Of a stretch of 39,971 nucleotides of DNA, positions 31,441 through 39,513 are shown piece after piece. The notes below the pieces were generated by a model. It was given only the letters and a program-made list of their open reading frames with translations, did not search any database and was not told where the DNA came from. The translations under genes were made by a program, and so were the position numbers. Source of the stretch: SOIA01 sp964346585. GTDB lineage: Bacteria > Acidobacteriota > Aminicenantia > Aminicenantales > Aminicenantaceae. The stretch lies in contig CAYFVQ010000246.1 of the NCBI GenBank assembly GCA_964346585.1, forward strand, positions 1 through 39,971, given 5' to 3'. The stretch's first letter is position 1, and each line of letters starts with the position of its first letter.

Positions 31441-33030
31441 CTATTCTTTAAATATCTTTTTTTCTTTTTTATTTTTCTTCCCTTTTTTTTGGGCATGAGT
31501 TTGTCCGGTGATCGGTTTTGTTTCGGCTTCCATCGGCTTTTTTTTCGAGGACCTTTTTTTTAAAATTCGTGATGCCAGTTTCCTGTTCTTATCCAGTGGC
31601 TCGTCACGAATTCCCTGAATGACTTCTATTTTTTTCCAGGGAATTCGCCTGATGATCTGTGGAGGATTTATCGGAGGGGAAGAATTCTGTACGGACCAGT
31701 CGATGAGATAGAGCATGGCCGGGAGGTTTTCATCAAATATGGACTGAATGTCCTCCTCCGCATTGAAGAATTCGCCTTGAAGCCTATCCGCAGGAGGAAG
31801 TTCAATCGTGAAAGATGGGATGCCGTAGGCCCCATAACTCCAGTCTGTTGTGTCGCCGTTAGTCAGATAAAATCCTTCTCCAGCCTGCATGAATCCATAA
31901 TCGTTTCCATTGACGGCCTGCATTTGTGTGGACATATCTGTGGCTATTTGTTCGAGAAGTAGATCGTCTGCAGAAGGTTGATCGGTGTACCCCCAGGGAT
32001 ACAGGATGACCTGGGAAAAACTGTGGTAGGAGATTAGTGCGGTAAAATTCCTTTGGGCAAAGAGGTCTCTTATGGCTTGTGTTTCAGGTTCTGAAAAGGG
32101 GGAAGGACCTCGATAGGTGTTTGAGAAGGTATAAGGACTTGACCCGATATTGTCAATCCCCCACTGGTATCCATAATTTCTGTTGAGATCGATACCATAT
32201 GTTCCGTCTCCATTATCCCGTCTGTTTTTCCGCCAGTAGCGGTAAAAATGGATGGAATATTCGAGACCGTCTGGATTTAAAAGAGGAACAATCCAGATCT
32301 CACTCTGGTTAACAAGGTTTTGGACCTGGGGATCTGACGCATAATTTTCGACAAGGTATTCCGCGAGAAGATACGGGATTTCGACCGAGATCCATTCCCG
32401 TGCATGGTGGCATCCTATAAATATGACCTCGGCTTCAGACTCATCACTGAGGACATTATCACTGATTTTGAGAGCGTAGATGTTTCTTCCTTCGATGGAC
32501 TCGCCGATGATGGAGATTCTGGCAAGGTTAGGGTAAGAGTCTTCAAGAGCGAACAGGTCTTGTTCGAGTTCTCTGGAGGAATGATACTCACCGTTGACTC
32601 CTCCTTGGACAGCTCTCTGCGTTTGTTTGAATGGGTAGAGATTAAAAGTTTCGAGAGTGTAGGGAACGTTTTCTTCCTGGAGTTGAGGGAAGTCTTCGAA
32701 GTAGGCGATGATATAGATTCTGTTCTCCCATTCCATCAGGAAGTCGAGGTTCATTTTCGAGAGTTTTTCCAAGGTTTCCTGATTTTTTTCGACGCTGATG
32801 ATGTGCGTCGTCCAGTAATCCTGCGCGGCGAGCGGACCAAAAGAGAGATATAATATGAGGATTGTGAAAAACACTTTTTTAACTATAGTTCCCCATCCTT
32901 CCTGTTGAATGTCATGCTTACCTTTCGATCGGTGTTCATGTGAAAATCTTCCTCTTGTCTGTTTTCTTCTCCTACTCTTCATTGTGTATCTTTCATTCAT
33001 TTTTTTTCTTATCCGTAAAATTTCATCCAT
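31441..33030 (-). CDS. Secreted M14 zinc carboxypeptidase
   Basis: 529 residues as drawn. The first 50 residues are very basic and precede a signal peptide (VKKVFFTILILYLSFGPLAAQ), so the true start may be a later in-frame codon; none has a convincing ribosome binding site. A propeptide-like region spans about 71-145. The M14 domain spans about 150-455 with zinc ligands H209, E212 (CHHAREW) and H336 (ISYHS), substrate-anchoring R284 (DLNRN) and catalytic E410 (FTIELPP). All carboxypeptidase-A-type residues are present. The last about 60 residues are a Lys-rich, low-complexity tail. 15 bp separate it from the upstream barrel gene. Confidence 0.9.
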   Translation of the reverse strand: MDEILRIRKKMNERYTMKSRRRKQTRGRFSHEHRSKGKHDIQQEGWGTIVKKVFFTILILYLSFGPLAAQDYWTTHIISVEKNQETLEKLSKMNLDFLMEWENRIYIIAYFEDFPQLQEENVPYTLETFNLYPFKQTQRAVQGGVNGEYHSSRELEQDLFALEDSYPNLARISIIGESIEGRNIYALKISDNVLSDESEAEVIFIGCHHAREWISVEIPYLLAEYLVENYASDPQVQNLVNQSEIWIVPLLNPDGLEYSIHFYRYWRKNRRDNGDGTYGIDLNRNYGYQWGIDNIGSSPYTFSNTYRGPSPFSEPETQAIRDLFAQRNFTALISYHSFSQVILYPWGYTDQPSADDLLLEQIATDMSTQMQAVNGNDYGFMQAGEGFYLTNGDTTDWSYGAYGIPSFTIELPPADRLQGEFFNAEEDIQSIFDENLPAMLYLIDWSVQNSSPPINPPQIIRRIPWKKIEVIQGIRDEPLDKNRKLASRILKKRSSKKKPMEAETKPITGQTHAQKKGKKNKKEKKIFKE

Positions 33031-33045
33031 CTCTTTCGTTAATTT

Positions 33046-34266
33046 TTACATCCTGAAACTCAGAGAGAGCGAGAATTTGTTTGCAGAGAGTGAATTTCCG
33101 GAGCCTCTTTCTGCCCCCAGCAGCATGCCTGCATCCAAAGAGAGCTTTCCCCAATGGAGGCCTGTTCCGAAGGTGAAGTATGTATAGGAGGAGCTGGGTT
33201 CGACCATCGGTTGAGGGTCATAGCTGAAGCCCGCTCTGAAGGGGGCTTTTATTTCAGTTCCAAAAAGCCTCAGTGATGTCATGTATTCGACACCCGCACC
33301 GATTTTGATGACATCTTTGAAGTTTCTCTCCTGCTCGAACTCATCTCCGAAATAAATGATGCCGTATCGGGACCACCTGTAGAAGGTGAGATCAGAGGTG
33401 GCTCTGAGCTTGGGAGAGTACTGGAAAGATACCCCCAAGCCGGCCACAAAAGGTTGTTTGTACTCGCTTTTTTCCGAGGCTTCGGTCCTGATTTCAGTAA
33501 TGGGAGAAAGAAATCTGTAAAGGCTCTCACTGTCCGTTTTTTTCACAAAAGGTGTGCGGAACACAGCCGCCACTCTAATTTTTCTTGTCATCTCCAGCAC
33601 AAGACCTCCGTTGATGTAGAAAGCTTGAAAGTCGTGATGCTTCCAATCAGAAAAAGTGAGGTTTGAAGTCAATCTCTCATCCACATACTCTTTTTCAAGA
33701 TAGCCAAAAGCGTAGTTCAATCCGATTCCGACAGAGAGGTTATTGAAAACCTTTCGGGCAATTGAGAGGTTGATGTTTTTCAGGTTGCCGGATTGTTCGA
33801 GTGTGAACGTATAATTGGAGGATGACACCATGGCCGAAGGACGGGCATAACTTTCAAGAAGAGCCATACTCAAGGCAAAGGTCCAGTTCTTTAGTCTTAT
33901 CGAAGCTCCAGCGAAGTCAAACGAAAGAACGCTCAGGATACTGTTCTCATCAGAGTAGAAGGGGCCGGTGTTGATGGCTGAATATTTAAAGAGTGAGGCT
34001 GAATTGATTGAAGAATTGAGCGTGAACGTGATTCTAGGAAGAGCTGTCAGGAGAGCCGGATTCGAAAGAGCAACAGCACTGTCTGTGGCCGCGGTGTATT
34101 GCGTTTCGCCCATAGCCAGAGAAGGAGCTGTCTGGAGGCCAAAGCTGTTCCAGGTTCTCAAAGGGGCTTCGTCTTCGTACTGCCCAATTTGAGATAAGGA
34201 GACTTTGGGAAGGAAGGCAAGAATCATGGGAAAAAGAACAAAAAAGCCTAATCTGCGTATTCTCAT
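33046..34266 (-). CDS. Outer-membrane beta-barrel protein (OmpP1/FadL-like)
   Basis: 406 residues with a signal peptide (VLFPMILAFLPKVSLSQ). N-terminal mature part shows the FadL-like motif LAMGETQYTAATDSAVALSNPALLTALP. Alternating beta strands follow throughout (FSLSLSFRM at the C-terminus, LNYAFGYLEKEY, VGAGLGVSFQYSPKL-type strands). FadL-type barrels take hydrophobic substrates across the outer membrane; the substrate here is unknown. gggaga precedes the ATG. First gene of a five-gene leftward run, divergent from fabH with an 84-bp shared control region. Confidence 0.82.
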   Translation of the reverse strand: MRIRRLGFFVLFPMILAFLPKVSLSQIGQYEDEAPLRTWNSFGLQTAPSLAMGETQYTAATDSAVALSNPALLTALPRITFTLNSSINSASLFKYSAINTGPFYSDENSILSVLSFDFAGASIRLKNWTFALSMALLESYARPSAMVSSSNYTFTLEQSGNLKNINLSIARKVFNNLSVGIGLNYAFGYLEKEYVDERLTSNLTFSDWKHHDFQAFYINGGLVLEMTRKIRVAAVFRTPFVKKTDSESLYRFLSPITEIRTEASEKSEYKQPFVAGLGVSFQYSPKLRATSDLTFYRWSRYGIIYFGDEFEQERNFKDVIKIGAGVEYMTSLRLFGTEIKAPFRAGFSYDPQPMVEPSSSYTYFTFGTGLHWGKLSLDAGMLLGAERGSGNSLSANKFSLSLSFRM

Positions 34267-34301
34267 TCGAATCTCCCGATTTTACTCGTCTTTCATACTA
34301 T

Positions 34302-34330
34302 TTGCAAATCGAAAACAAGTATGCTATAGA
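34302..34330 (+). promoter_or_regulatory. Promoter of fabH
   Basis: TTGCAA (34302-34307), a 17-bp spacer ending in TGC, then TATAGA (34325-34330), giving an extended -10. Start site near 34337, then tagagga and the ATG at 34351. Confidence 0.55.
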
Positions 34331-34350
34331 ATAGTGTTTTTAGAGGAATA

Positions 34351-35346
34351 ATGAAGAAAGCAAACAAGCGACGGATAAAAATAACAGGAACAGGATTCTA
34401 TGTCCCTGATAAAGTCCTGACGAATCAGGACCTCGAAAAATTGGTGGACACCTCTGATGAGTGGATCACAACGCGCACCGGGATCAAAGAGCGAAGGATT
34501 GTTACGGCTGACCAGGCCACTTCTGATCTGTCGATTGAAGCATCCCGGATCGCTCTGGACAATGCCGGGCTTAAAGTCAAGGACATCGACCTCATCATAG
34601 TCGCAACCTCAACTCCTGATACATTATTTCCTTCCACAGGATGCTGGGTGCAGAAAGGATTAGAGGCAGGGCATATTCCCGCGTTTGATATTTCTGCCGC
34701 CTGCACAGGCTGGCTCTACGGGATGATCGTGGCTGAAGGATTGATTCTTAACGGAGCCCACAAACGCATTCTTCTGATCGGTTCAGAAGTATTATCCAAG
34801 ATTATAAACATGAAAGACCGAAGCACATGTGTTCTCTTCGGGGATGCCTCCGCAGCAGTCGTCCTTGAAGAGAGTGATGACGAATCAGGAATGCTCTCGT
34901 CCTACTGGAGAGCGGATGGAAACCTGGGAAACCTGCTCTCTCTGCCTGCAGGAGGAACACGCATCCCAGCGACTGTTGAATCCATCGCTCAGGATCTTCA
35001 TTATCTTCAGATGAAAGGTAATGATGTCTTCAAACATGCCGTGAAGCGGATGGGCGAGGCAGCTCTGGAGGCGTTGGAATCGGCTGGATTGAATAAAGAA
35101 GATATTGACTATCTCATCCCTCATCAGGCTAATATCAGGATCATTGATGCCACAGGAAGACGCCTCAAAGTCCCATCTGAAAAGGTCTTCACAAACATCC
35201 ATAAATACGGCAATGTCTCCGCCGCTTCCATCCCTATTGCCCTTCATGAGCTATGGGCAGAAGGGAAGCTTAAAAAAGGGGATATCATAGTGATGGTTGC
35301 CTTTGGAGCCGGATTCACCTGGGCTGCTGTCACTTACCGCTGGTAA
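34351..35346 (+). CDS. fabH: Beta-ketoacyl-ACP synthase III
   Basis: 331 residues, full length for FabH, which condenses acetyl-CoA (or a branched acyl-CoA) with malonyl-ACP to begin fatty acid synthesis. The catalytic triad is present: Cys118 (SAACTGWL), His258 (IPHQANIRI) and Asn288 (KYGNVSAAS). The N-terminal signature DEWITTRTGIKERRI and C-terminal GAGFTWAAVTYRW are typical. No other fab gene is adjacent; it is a single-gene transcript from its own promoter. A hairpin with T-run at 35406 can act as its terminator. Confidence 0.96.
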   Translation: MKKANKRRIKITGTGFYVPDKVLTNQDLEKLVDTSDEWITTRTGIKERRIVTADQATSDLSIEASRIALDNAGLKVKDIDLIIVATSTPDTLFPSTGCWVQKGLEAGHIPAFDISAACTGWLYGMIVAEGLILNGAHKRILLIGSEVLSKIINMKDRSTCVLFGDASAAVVLEESDDESGMLSSYWRADGNLGNLLSLPAGGTRIPATVESIAQDLHYLQMKGNDVFKHAVKRMGEAALEALESAGLNKEDIDYLIPHQANIRIIDATGRRLKVPSEKVFTNIHKYGNVSAASIPIALHELWAEGKLKKGDIIVMVAFGAGFTWAAVTYRW

Positions 35347-35405
35347 ATATCGGGATCAGACTTCCAGAATCTCAAAACTCCATCTTTCTTTTTACAGAGA
35401 CTTTC

Positions 35406-35433
35406 AAAAAAAGGGGACAGGCCCCTTTTTTTT
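35406..35433. repeat. GGGGACAGGCCCC palindrome with A/T feet, probable fabH terminator
   Basis: Seven A, GGGG, acagg, CCCC and eight T form an 11-bp stem that fits an intrinsic terminator in either direction. It belongs to the same dispersed palindrome family as 1439, 1581 and 18923, so termination may be a secondary use. Confidence 0.7.
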
Positions 35434-35442
35434 AAGTGTATA

Positions 35443-35521
35443 GGGTCAGACCTTAGTAATTTCAGTAATTTTCCTAAGATAATAAATTCGTGAAATTACT
35501 GAAATTACTAAGGTCTGACCC
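35443..35521. repeat. Perfect 29-bp inverted repeat with 21-nt loop
   Basis: Arms 35443-35471 and 35493-35521 are exact reverse complements, beginning GGGTCAGACCTTAGTAATTT. The loop (35472-35492) is AT-rich. The element ends 16 bp before the ccdA stop at 35537 and sits between the convergent fabH and ccdA genes. There is no T-run, so it is not a standard terminator. A repeat or mobile-element remnant is more likely. Confidence 0.8.
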
Positions 35522-35536
35522 CATCATGCTGAATGT

Positions 35537-36253
35537 TTACTGGTTCAGGAGGGCGGAAAGGGAAGAAAAGAATCCGGTTATGAGCAGAGTTCCGACAGCA
35601 ATCAGGAGCACACCTCCAATGATTGAAATGACCTTGAAATATTTCCTGATGGTTTTGAAATACTCGAAGAATTTGTGAAGGATAATGGCTGAGAGGAAAA
35701 AGGGAAGGCCCATGCCGATAGAGTAGAAGATGAGCAGGATTATCCCTTTTCCGATATCTTGGGTGGTGGCCGCCATGGTCAGGATGGCTCCCAGTATCGG
35801 GCCCACACAGGGAGTCCATCCCACGGCAAATGCCATCCCGACAAGGCATGTCCCGATGATCCCGAGGGGTTTGCTTTTCATGTGGATTTTCTTTTCCCTG
35901 TCAAGAAATTTCAGTCTGAATAGACCTGTGAAGTGAATGCCCAGGATAATAACGAGTATTCCCCCGCCGATCTCGAACCAACGGATGTTTTGGGCGAGAA
36001 ATGTGCCCAGAAATGTGGCCGATGCTCCCAGAACAATAAAAACAATGGAGAAGCCGAGGATGAACATCAGGGAGTTGATGATGACGTTTTTCCGGACGTA
36101 CCTTAAGCTCTTCTCAGCGGAAAGTTCTTCGATGGATATGCCTGTGATAAACGCCATATAGGAGGGGATCAAGGGAAGCACACAGGGCGACAGGAATGAG
36201 ATGAGACCAGCCGTGAACGCAACTAGCATGGAGACGTTTTCAGTTCCAGGCAT
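35537..36253 (-). CDS. ccdA: CcdA-type thiol-disulfide transmembrane protein
   Basis: 238 residues with six transmembrane segments. The redox Cys pair is in the family's symmetric positions: LSPCVLPLIPSYMAF in helix 1 and GWTPCVGPILGA in helix 4. CcdA/DsbD-beta proteins pass electrons from cytoplasmic thioredoxin across the membrane to periplasmic thioredoxin-like proteins used in cytochrome c maturation and disulfide reduction. Only 3 bp separate it from the upstream tlpA-like gene, so the two should work together. No cytochrome c genes are visible. Confidence 0.94.
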   Translation of the reverse strand: MPGTENVSMLVAFTAGLISFLSPCVLPLIPSYMAFITGISIEELSAEKSLRYVRKNVIINSLMFILGFSIVFIVLGASATFLGTFLAQNIRWFEIGGGILVIILGIHFTGLFRLKFLDREKKIHMKSKPLGIIGTCLVGMAFAVGWTPCVGPILGAILTMAATTQDIGKGIILLIFYSIGMGLPFFLSAIILHKFFEYFKTIRKYFKVISIIGGVLLIAVGTLLITGFFSSLSALLNQ

Positions 36254-36256
36254 CTG

Positions 36257-36766
36257 TTATTTTTCTTCTATCAGCTTAGTGAACCAGTTTTCGACGAATT
36301 TTTTATCCACTTCGCCGATCTGTCGATGCCGGATTTTTCCCTTCTTGTCGATAATAATGGTGACTGGAACCGCTCGAAAGGGGCCGTAATCTTTATTGAG
36401 TTTCGATGTCGTCATGGCTACAGGGTAGTTGATTTTGTATTTTTCTGTGAATTTGAGGACTTTGCTTTGGCTAATTGTGTCAATGGATATTCCGATGATT
36501 TCTAATCCTTTATCTTTATACTGCTCGTACGCTTCGATGAAATCAGGAATTTCTCTCTTGCACGGTCCACACCAGGTGGCCCAGACATTCAGCATAACTA
36601 CTTTTCCATTCAAGTCTGAGAGGGAGATTTCACTCCCCTTGAGGTCTTCCAGAGTGAATTCTGGAGCATCAGGATAGTCTTGGCTGGACATTCCCGGCAT
36701 TTCCGCTTTGGCGTTGACAAGTAATATAAGAACCATTGGGATTAAAATCCATGCGTATCTTTTCAT
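36257..36766 (-). CDS. TlpA-family periplasmic thiol-disulfide oxidoreductase
   Basis: 169 residues from the ATG at 36766 (aggag upstream); a 7-residue extension to 36787 is not preferred. The signal peptide MKRYAWILIPMVLILLVNAKA lacks a lipobox Cys, so the protein is either secreted or N-terminally anchored. The thioredoxin fold at about 35-165 has the active site WATWCGPCKRE and the cis-Pro loop VPVTIIIDKKG. It would receive electrons from the CcdA protein encoded just downstream and reduce apocytochromes or other periplasmic disulfides (known for the family). Confidence 0.93.
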   Translation of the reverse strand: MKRYAWILIPMVLILLVNAKAEMPGMSSQDYPDAPEFTLEDLKGSEISLSDLNGKVVMLNVWATWCGPCKREIPDFIEAYEQYKDKGLEIIGISIDTISQSKVLKFTEKYKINYPVAMTTSKLNKDYGPFRAVPVTIIIDKKGKIRHRQIGEVDKKFVENWFTKLIEEK

Positions 36767-36947
36767 TTGAATCTCCTGTGAAAGCAAAACCGATTGAACA
36801 TTCTCGATTGACCTGAATCCCGGTCGATTGAGAAATTACTATTAAGATAGTAATTATAGATTCTTCGGGAATTCTTTGCAATCATTACATGAAAATTGTC
36901 TCTGCGGCTGTTGTTTCGTTTTTAAAGTAAAGTGTAAGGTCATCCAC

Positions 36948-37850
36948 CTACGGACTGCCGATCACATTTGCGAGCAGCCTCTCCCACTTCTTATCCACTT
37001 CCTCCTGGATGAAGGCCACTTCCTCCTTTTTCAGGTGTCGGAATCGACCCTGGATTCTCAAGTAATCGTCAATAAATTTTTTTTCTTTTATTTTGATGTT
37101 CAGTGTGTATTTCTCTCCCCATTCGATCTCGTAAAGAGGAAAGATGGCATTCTGGACGACCATGCGGGAGAGCTTGATCGTGTCTTCAGGTCTGCTCTTC
37201 CAGCCCGAGGGGCAGGGAGCATAGATATGAATGAATCGTGTTCCTTTGATGTCTTTGGCTTTTCTGATTTTCTTGAAGAGGTCTTCTGGATATCCCACAC
37301 TGGCTGTGGCTATATATGGAATGCGGTGAGCCGCCATTATGGCTTCCATGTCTTTTTTGGGTCTGTTCTTGAAGTGTTTGACAGGTGTGGTGGTTGTCCA
37401 GGCTCCGTAGGGAGTGGCGGAGCTTCTCTGGGTGCCGGTGTTCATGTAGGCTTCATTATCGTAGCAGACATAGATGATGTCGTCGTTGCGCTCGGCAGCT
37501 CCCGAGAGAGCCTGAATGCCGATGTCGAATGTGCCGCCGTCACCGGCCCACGCGACCACGGCTGTCTCTGTATCGCCCACCATTTCCAGCCCCGCTTTGA
37601 CACCCGAGGCGGATACGGCCGCTGTTTCAAAAGCGCAGTGATAGATAGGCACGTCGAGAGAAGAATAGGGGAATGGCCCGTCTATGACTGACCAGCAGCA
37701 GGCGGGAATGCAAAGCACGACTTTTTTTCCTAGTGCTTTAAGAACATACCTCATGGCTAGAGTGGCCCCGCAACCCTGGCATGCCAGGTGGCCGGAGTTC
37801 ATCAGCTCTTCTTCAGGGAGCGAAAGCCGCATCTTTTTTTCTTTGCTCAT
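36948..37850 (-). CDS. porB: 2-oxoacid:ferredoxin oxidoreductase beta subunit (PorB-like)
   Basis: 300 residues. TPP-binding subunit: the iron-sulfur Cys pair in CQGCGAT and the third near PACCW, the TPP/Mg motif GDGGTFDIG, and the pyrophosphate-binding YDNEAYMNTGTQRS. The fourth cluster-ligand Cys is probably in the C-terminal half (IYAPCPSGW). It matches the PorB of four-subunit pyruvate synthase, which makes acetyl-CoA, CO2 and reduced ferredoxin from pyruvate. Its start overlaps the porA stop by 4 bp (ATGA), showing translational coupling. Substrate specificity (pyruvate or another 2-oxoacid) is not proven. Confidence 0.93.
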   Translation of the reverse strand: MSKEKKMRLSLPEEELMNSGHLACQGCGATLAMRYVLKALGKKVVLCIPACCWSVIDGPFPYSSLDVPIYHCAFETAAVSASGVKAGLEMVGDTETAVVAWAGDGGTFDIGIQALSGAAERNDDIIYVCYDNEAYMNTGTQRSSATPYGAWTTTTPVKHFKNRPKKDMEAIMAAHRIPYIATASVGYPEDLFKKIRKAKDIKGTRFIHIYAPCPSGWKSRPEDTIKLSRMVVQNAIFPLYEIEWGEKYTLNIKIKEKKFIDDYLRIQGRFRHLKKEEVAFIQEEVDKKWERLLANVIGSP

Positions 37851-39001
37851 TTTTTCACTCCTATCCAGACAATATTCTCTTCGGGCTTCTCCTTCTCCTG
37901 GGCGTATTGGGCGATTTCTCGAAAGGTAGACGGAGTGATATCCCTTCCTCCCAGCCCTGTAATGAAGCCGAAGATAGGGATGCCATTAGTTTGCCCGAAC
38001 ACCGCGGATTTGACTTCCTGGAAGAACATTCCATGATGACCGTAAGAAATGTTTCGATCCACCACAGCTATCTTCTTGGCGCCTTTGACGAAATTCCGCA
38101 CAATCTCGAAGGGGAATGGCCGAAAAACCTTGATCCTCAGGTTCCCGACTTTCATCCCTTCCTTGCGGAGCTCATCCACGGCTACTTTTGCTGTGGATCC
38201 CATAGTCCCGGAAGTGATAAAGATCAAATCGGCATCCTCACAGAGGTGTTCCTCCACAATACCCAGATAACGGCCGAATATTTTTTCGTATTCTCTCCCT
38301 GTCTTTTCGATCAAAGCCTCCACTTTTTCCATGTCTTTTTGGAGTTTATACCTCAATTCGAAATAGTGCTCGGGTGATGTGAGGCCGCCGAAGGCATGAG
38401 GATCCTCAGGAGTCAGTGTGATCTCCGGTTTAAACGGGGGGAGAAATTCGTCAACTTTTTCCTGTTCAGGGATATCGACTACTTCATACGTGTGAGACAA
38501 AGTGAAAGCATCAAGAATCACCATGCTGGGGATGAGAAGCTTTTCTGAGACTTTGAACGCCTGGATCACGGTGTCGAGAACTTCCTGATTGTTCGCGCAG
38601 TAAAACTGAATCCAGCCGGTATCCCTCTGGCTAAGGCTGTCGTTCTGGTCTGACCAGATACTCCAGCCAGGAGCCATGGCCCGGTTGATGTTTCCCATGA
38701 CAACAGGAAGCCTCCCTCCCGATGCCCAGTGAAGCAGCTCATGCATGAGAGTCAAGCCCTGTGACGAAGTCGCTGTGAAGGTTCGGGCTCCTGTCAGTGA
38801 TGCGCCGAGGCATGCCGCCATGGCAGAATGTTCGGATTCTACCTTTATGAACGTTGCATCCAGAGTCTTGTCCGCACACATCTCAGAGAGGAGCTCAACA
38901 ACCTGGGTTTGAGGAGTTATCGGGTAGGCAGCGATCACCTGAGCCCGTCCGAGCATGGCCCCGTAAGAAAGAGCGTGGTTTCCCATGATGACTTTTCTCA
39001 T
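37847..39001 (-). CDS. porA: 2-oxoacid:ferredoxin oxidoreductase alpha subunit (PorA-like)
   Basis: 384 residues. N-terminal pyrimidine-binding domain with the family signature AYPITPQTQVVE (about 25-36), then LTGARTFTATSSQGLTLMHE and NRAMAPGWSIWSDQNDS. C-terminal domain II signature DADLIFITSGTMGSTAKVAVDELR and the ISYGHHG loop. It pairs with the porB product to form the TPP active site. The length fits four-subunit enzymes. It overlaps both neighbours by 4 bp (ATGA): porD stop at 38998-39001 and porB start at 37847-37850. Confidence 0.94.
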   Translation of the reverse strand: MRKVIMGNHALSYGAMLGRAQVIAAYPITPQTQVVELLSEMCADKTLDATFIKVESEHSAMAACLGASLTGARTFTATSSQGLTLMHELLHWASGGRLPVVMGNINRAMAPGWSIWSDQNDSLSQRDTGWIQFYCANNQEVLDTVIQAFKVSEKLLIPSMVILDAFTLSHTYEVVDIPEQEKVDEFLPPFKPEITLTPEDPHAFGGLTSPEHYFELRYKLQKDMEKVEALIEKTGREYEKIFGRYLGIVEEHLCEDADLIFITSGTMGSTAKVAVDELRKEGMKVGNLRIKVFRPFPFEIVRNFVKGAKKIAVVDRNISYGHHGMFFQEVKSAVFGQTNGIPIFGFITGLGGRDITPSTFREIAQYAQEKEKPEENIVWIGVKK

Positions 39002-39297
39002 TTTTCATCCTCCACCATTGCGATGCATTTAGAAGGGCATTCTTCCGCACAAAGGCCGCAGCCCTTGCAGTAGTCATAGTCGATCACAGGCCATTCATCC
39101 TCGATGATGATGGCCACATCAGGGCAGAATTTCCAGCAAATTCCGCACTGAATGCAGTTCTCAAGGTCAATAACAGGTTTGATATTTCGCCAGGCCCCTG
39201 TTTTGTTATAAAGCATGGAACCCACTGACATGGGCATCAGTGGAAATTCCTTTTCGGATTTAAAATCACTTTTTTGAACCTGTTTCTTTTTTTTCAT
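38998..39297 (-). CDS. porD: 2-oxoacid:ferredoxin oxidoreductase delta subunit (PorD-like ferredoxin)
   Basis: 99 residues with two [4Fe-4S] motifs, CIQCGICWKFCPD and CKGCGLCAEECPSKC, carrying electrons from the TPP site to external ferredoxin. The N-terminal half (EKEFPLMPMSVGSMLYNKTGAWRNIKP) is the usual PorD lead-in. It overlaps porA by 4 bp. A gap of 216 bp separates it from porG, with a possible promoter at 39313-39318. Confidence 0.93.
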   Translation of the reverse strand: MKKKKQVQKSDFKSEKEFPLMPMSVGSMLYNKTGAWRNIKPVIDLENCIQCGICWKFCPDVAIIIEDEWPVIDYDYCKGCGLCAEECPSKCIAMVEDEK

Positions 39298-39312
39298 GCT
39301 ATCCTCTTCTAT

Positions 39313-39318
39313 ATTATA
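39313..39318 (-). promoter_or_regulatory. Possible extended -10 promoter for porDAB
   Basis: On the minus strand TGG-TATAAT gives a perfect extended -10. There is no good -35, and the start site would fall near 39306, leaving a leader of under 10 nt that would cut into the gaggat ribosome binding site. That spacing makes it doubtful. Confidence 0.3.
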
Positions 39319-39513
39319 CCATATCTATAGGAATAGAGTAGTTAATAAAGGTGGTGAAAGCTGTGAGGTGTTGAGTTTGGCCTTCAAGAACAATCATTTT
39401 CATCCGAGTGGAACGGTTAACCTGAATGGAAAGTTGTCCTCACTCACTTTTCTATTCGGTACAGAATAAAATGGCAGACAGAATGATTGAAAGGAGTATC
39501 TTTCTATCTTCAC

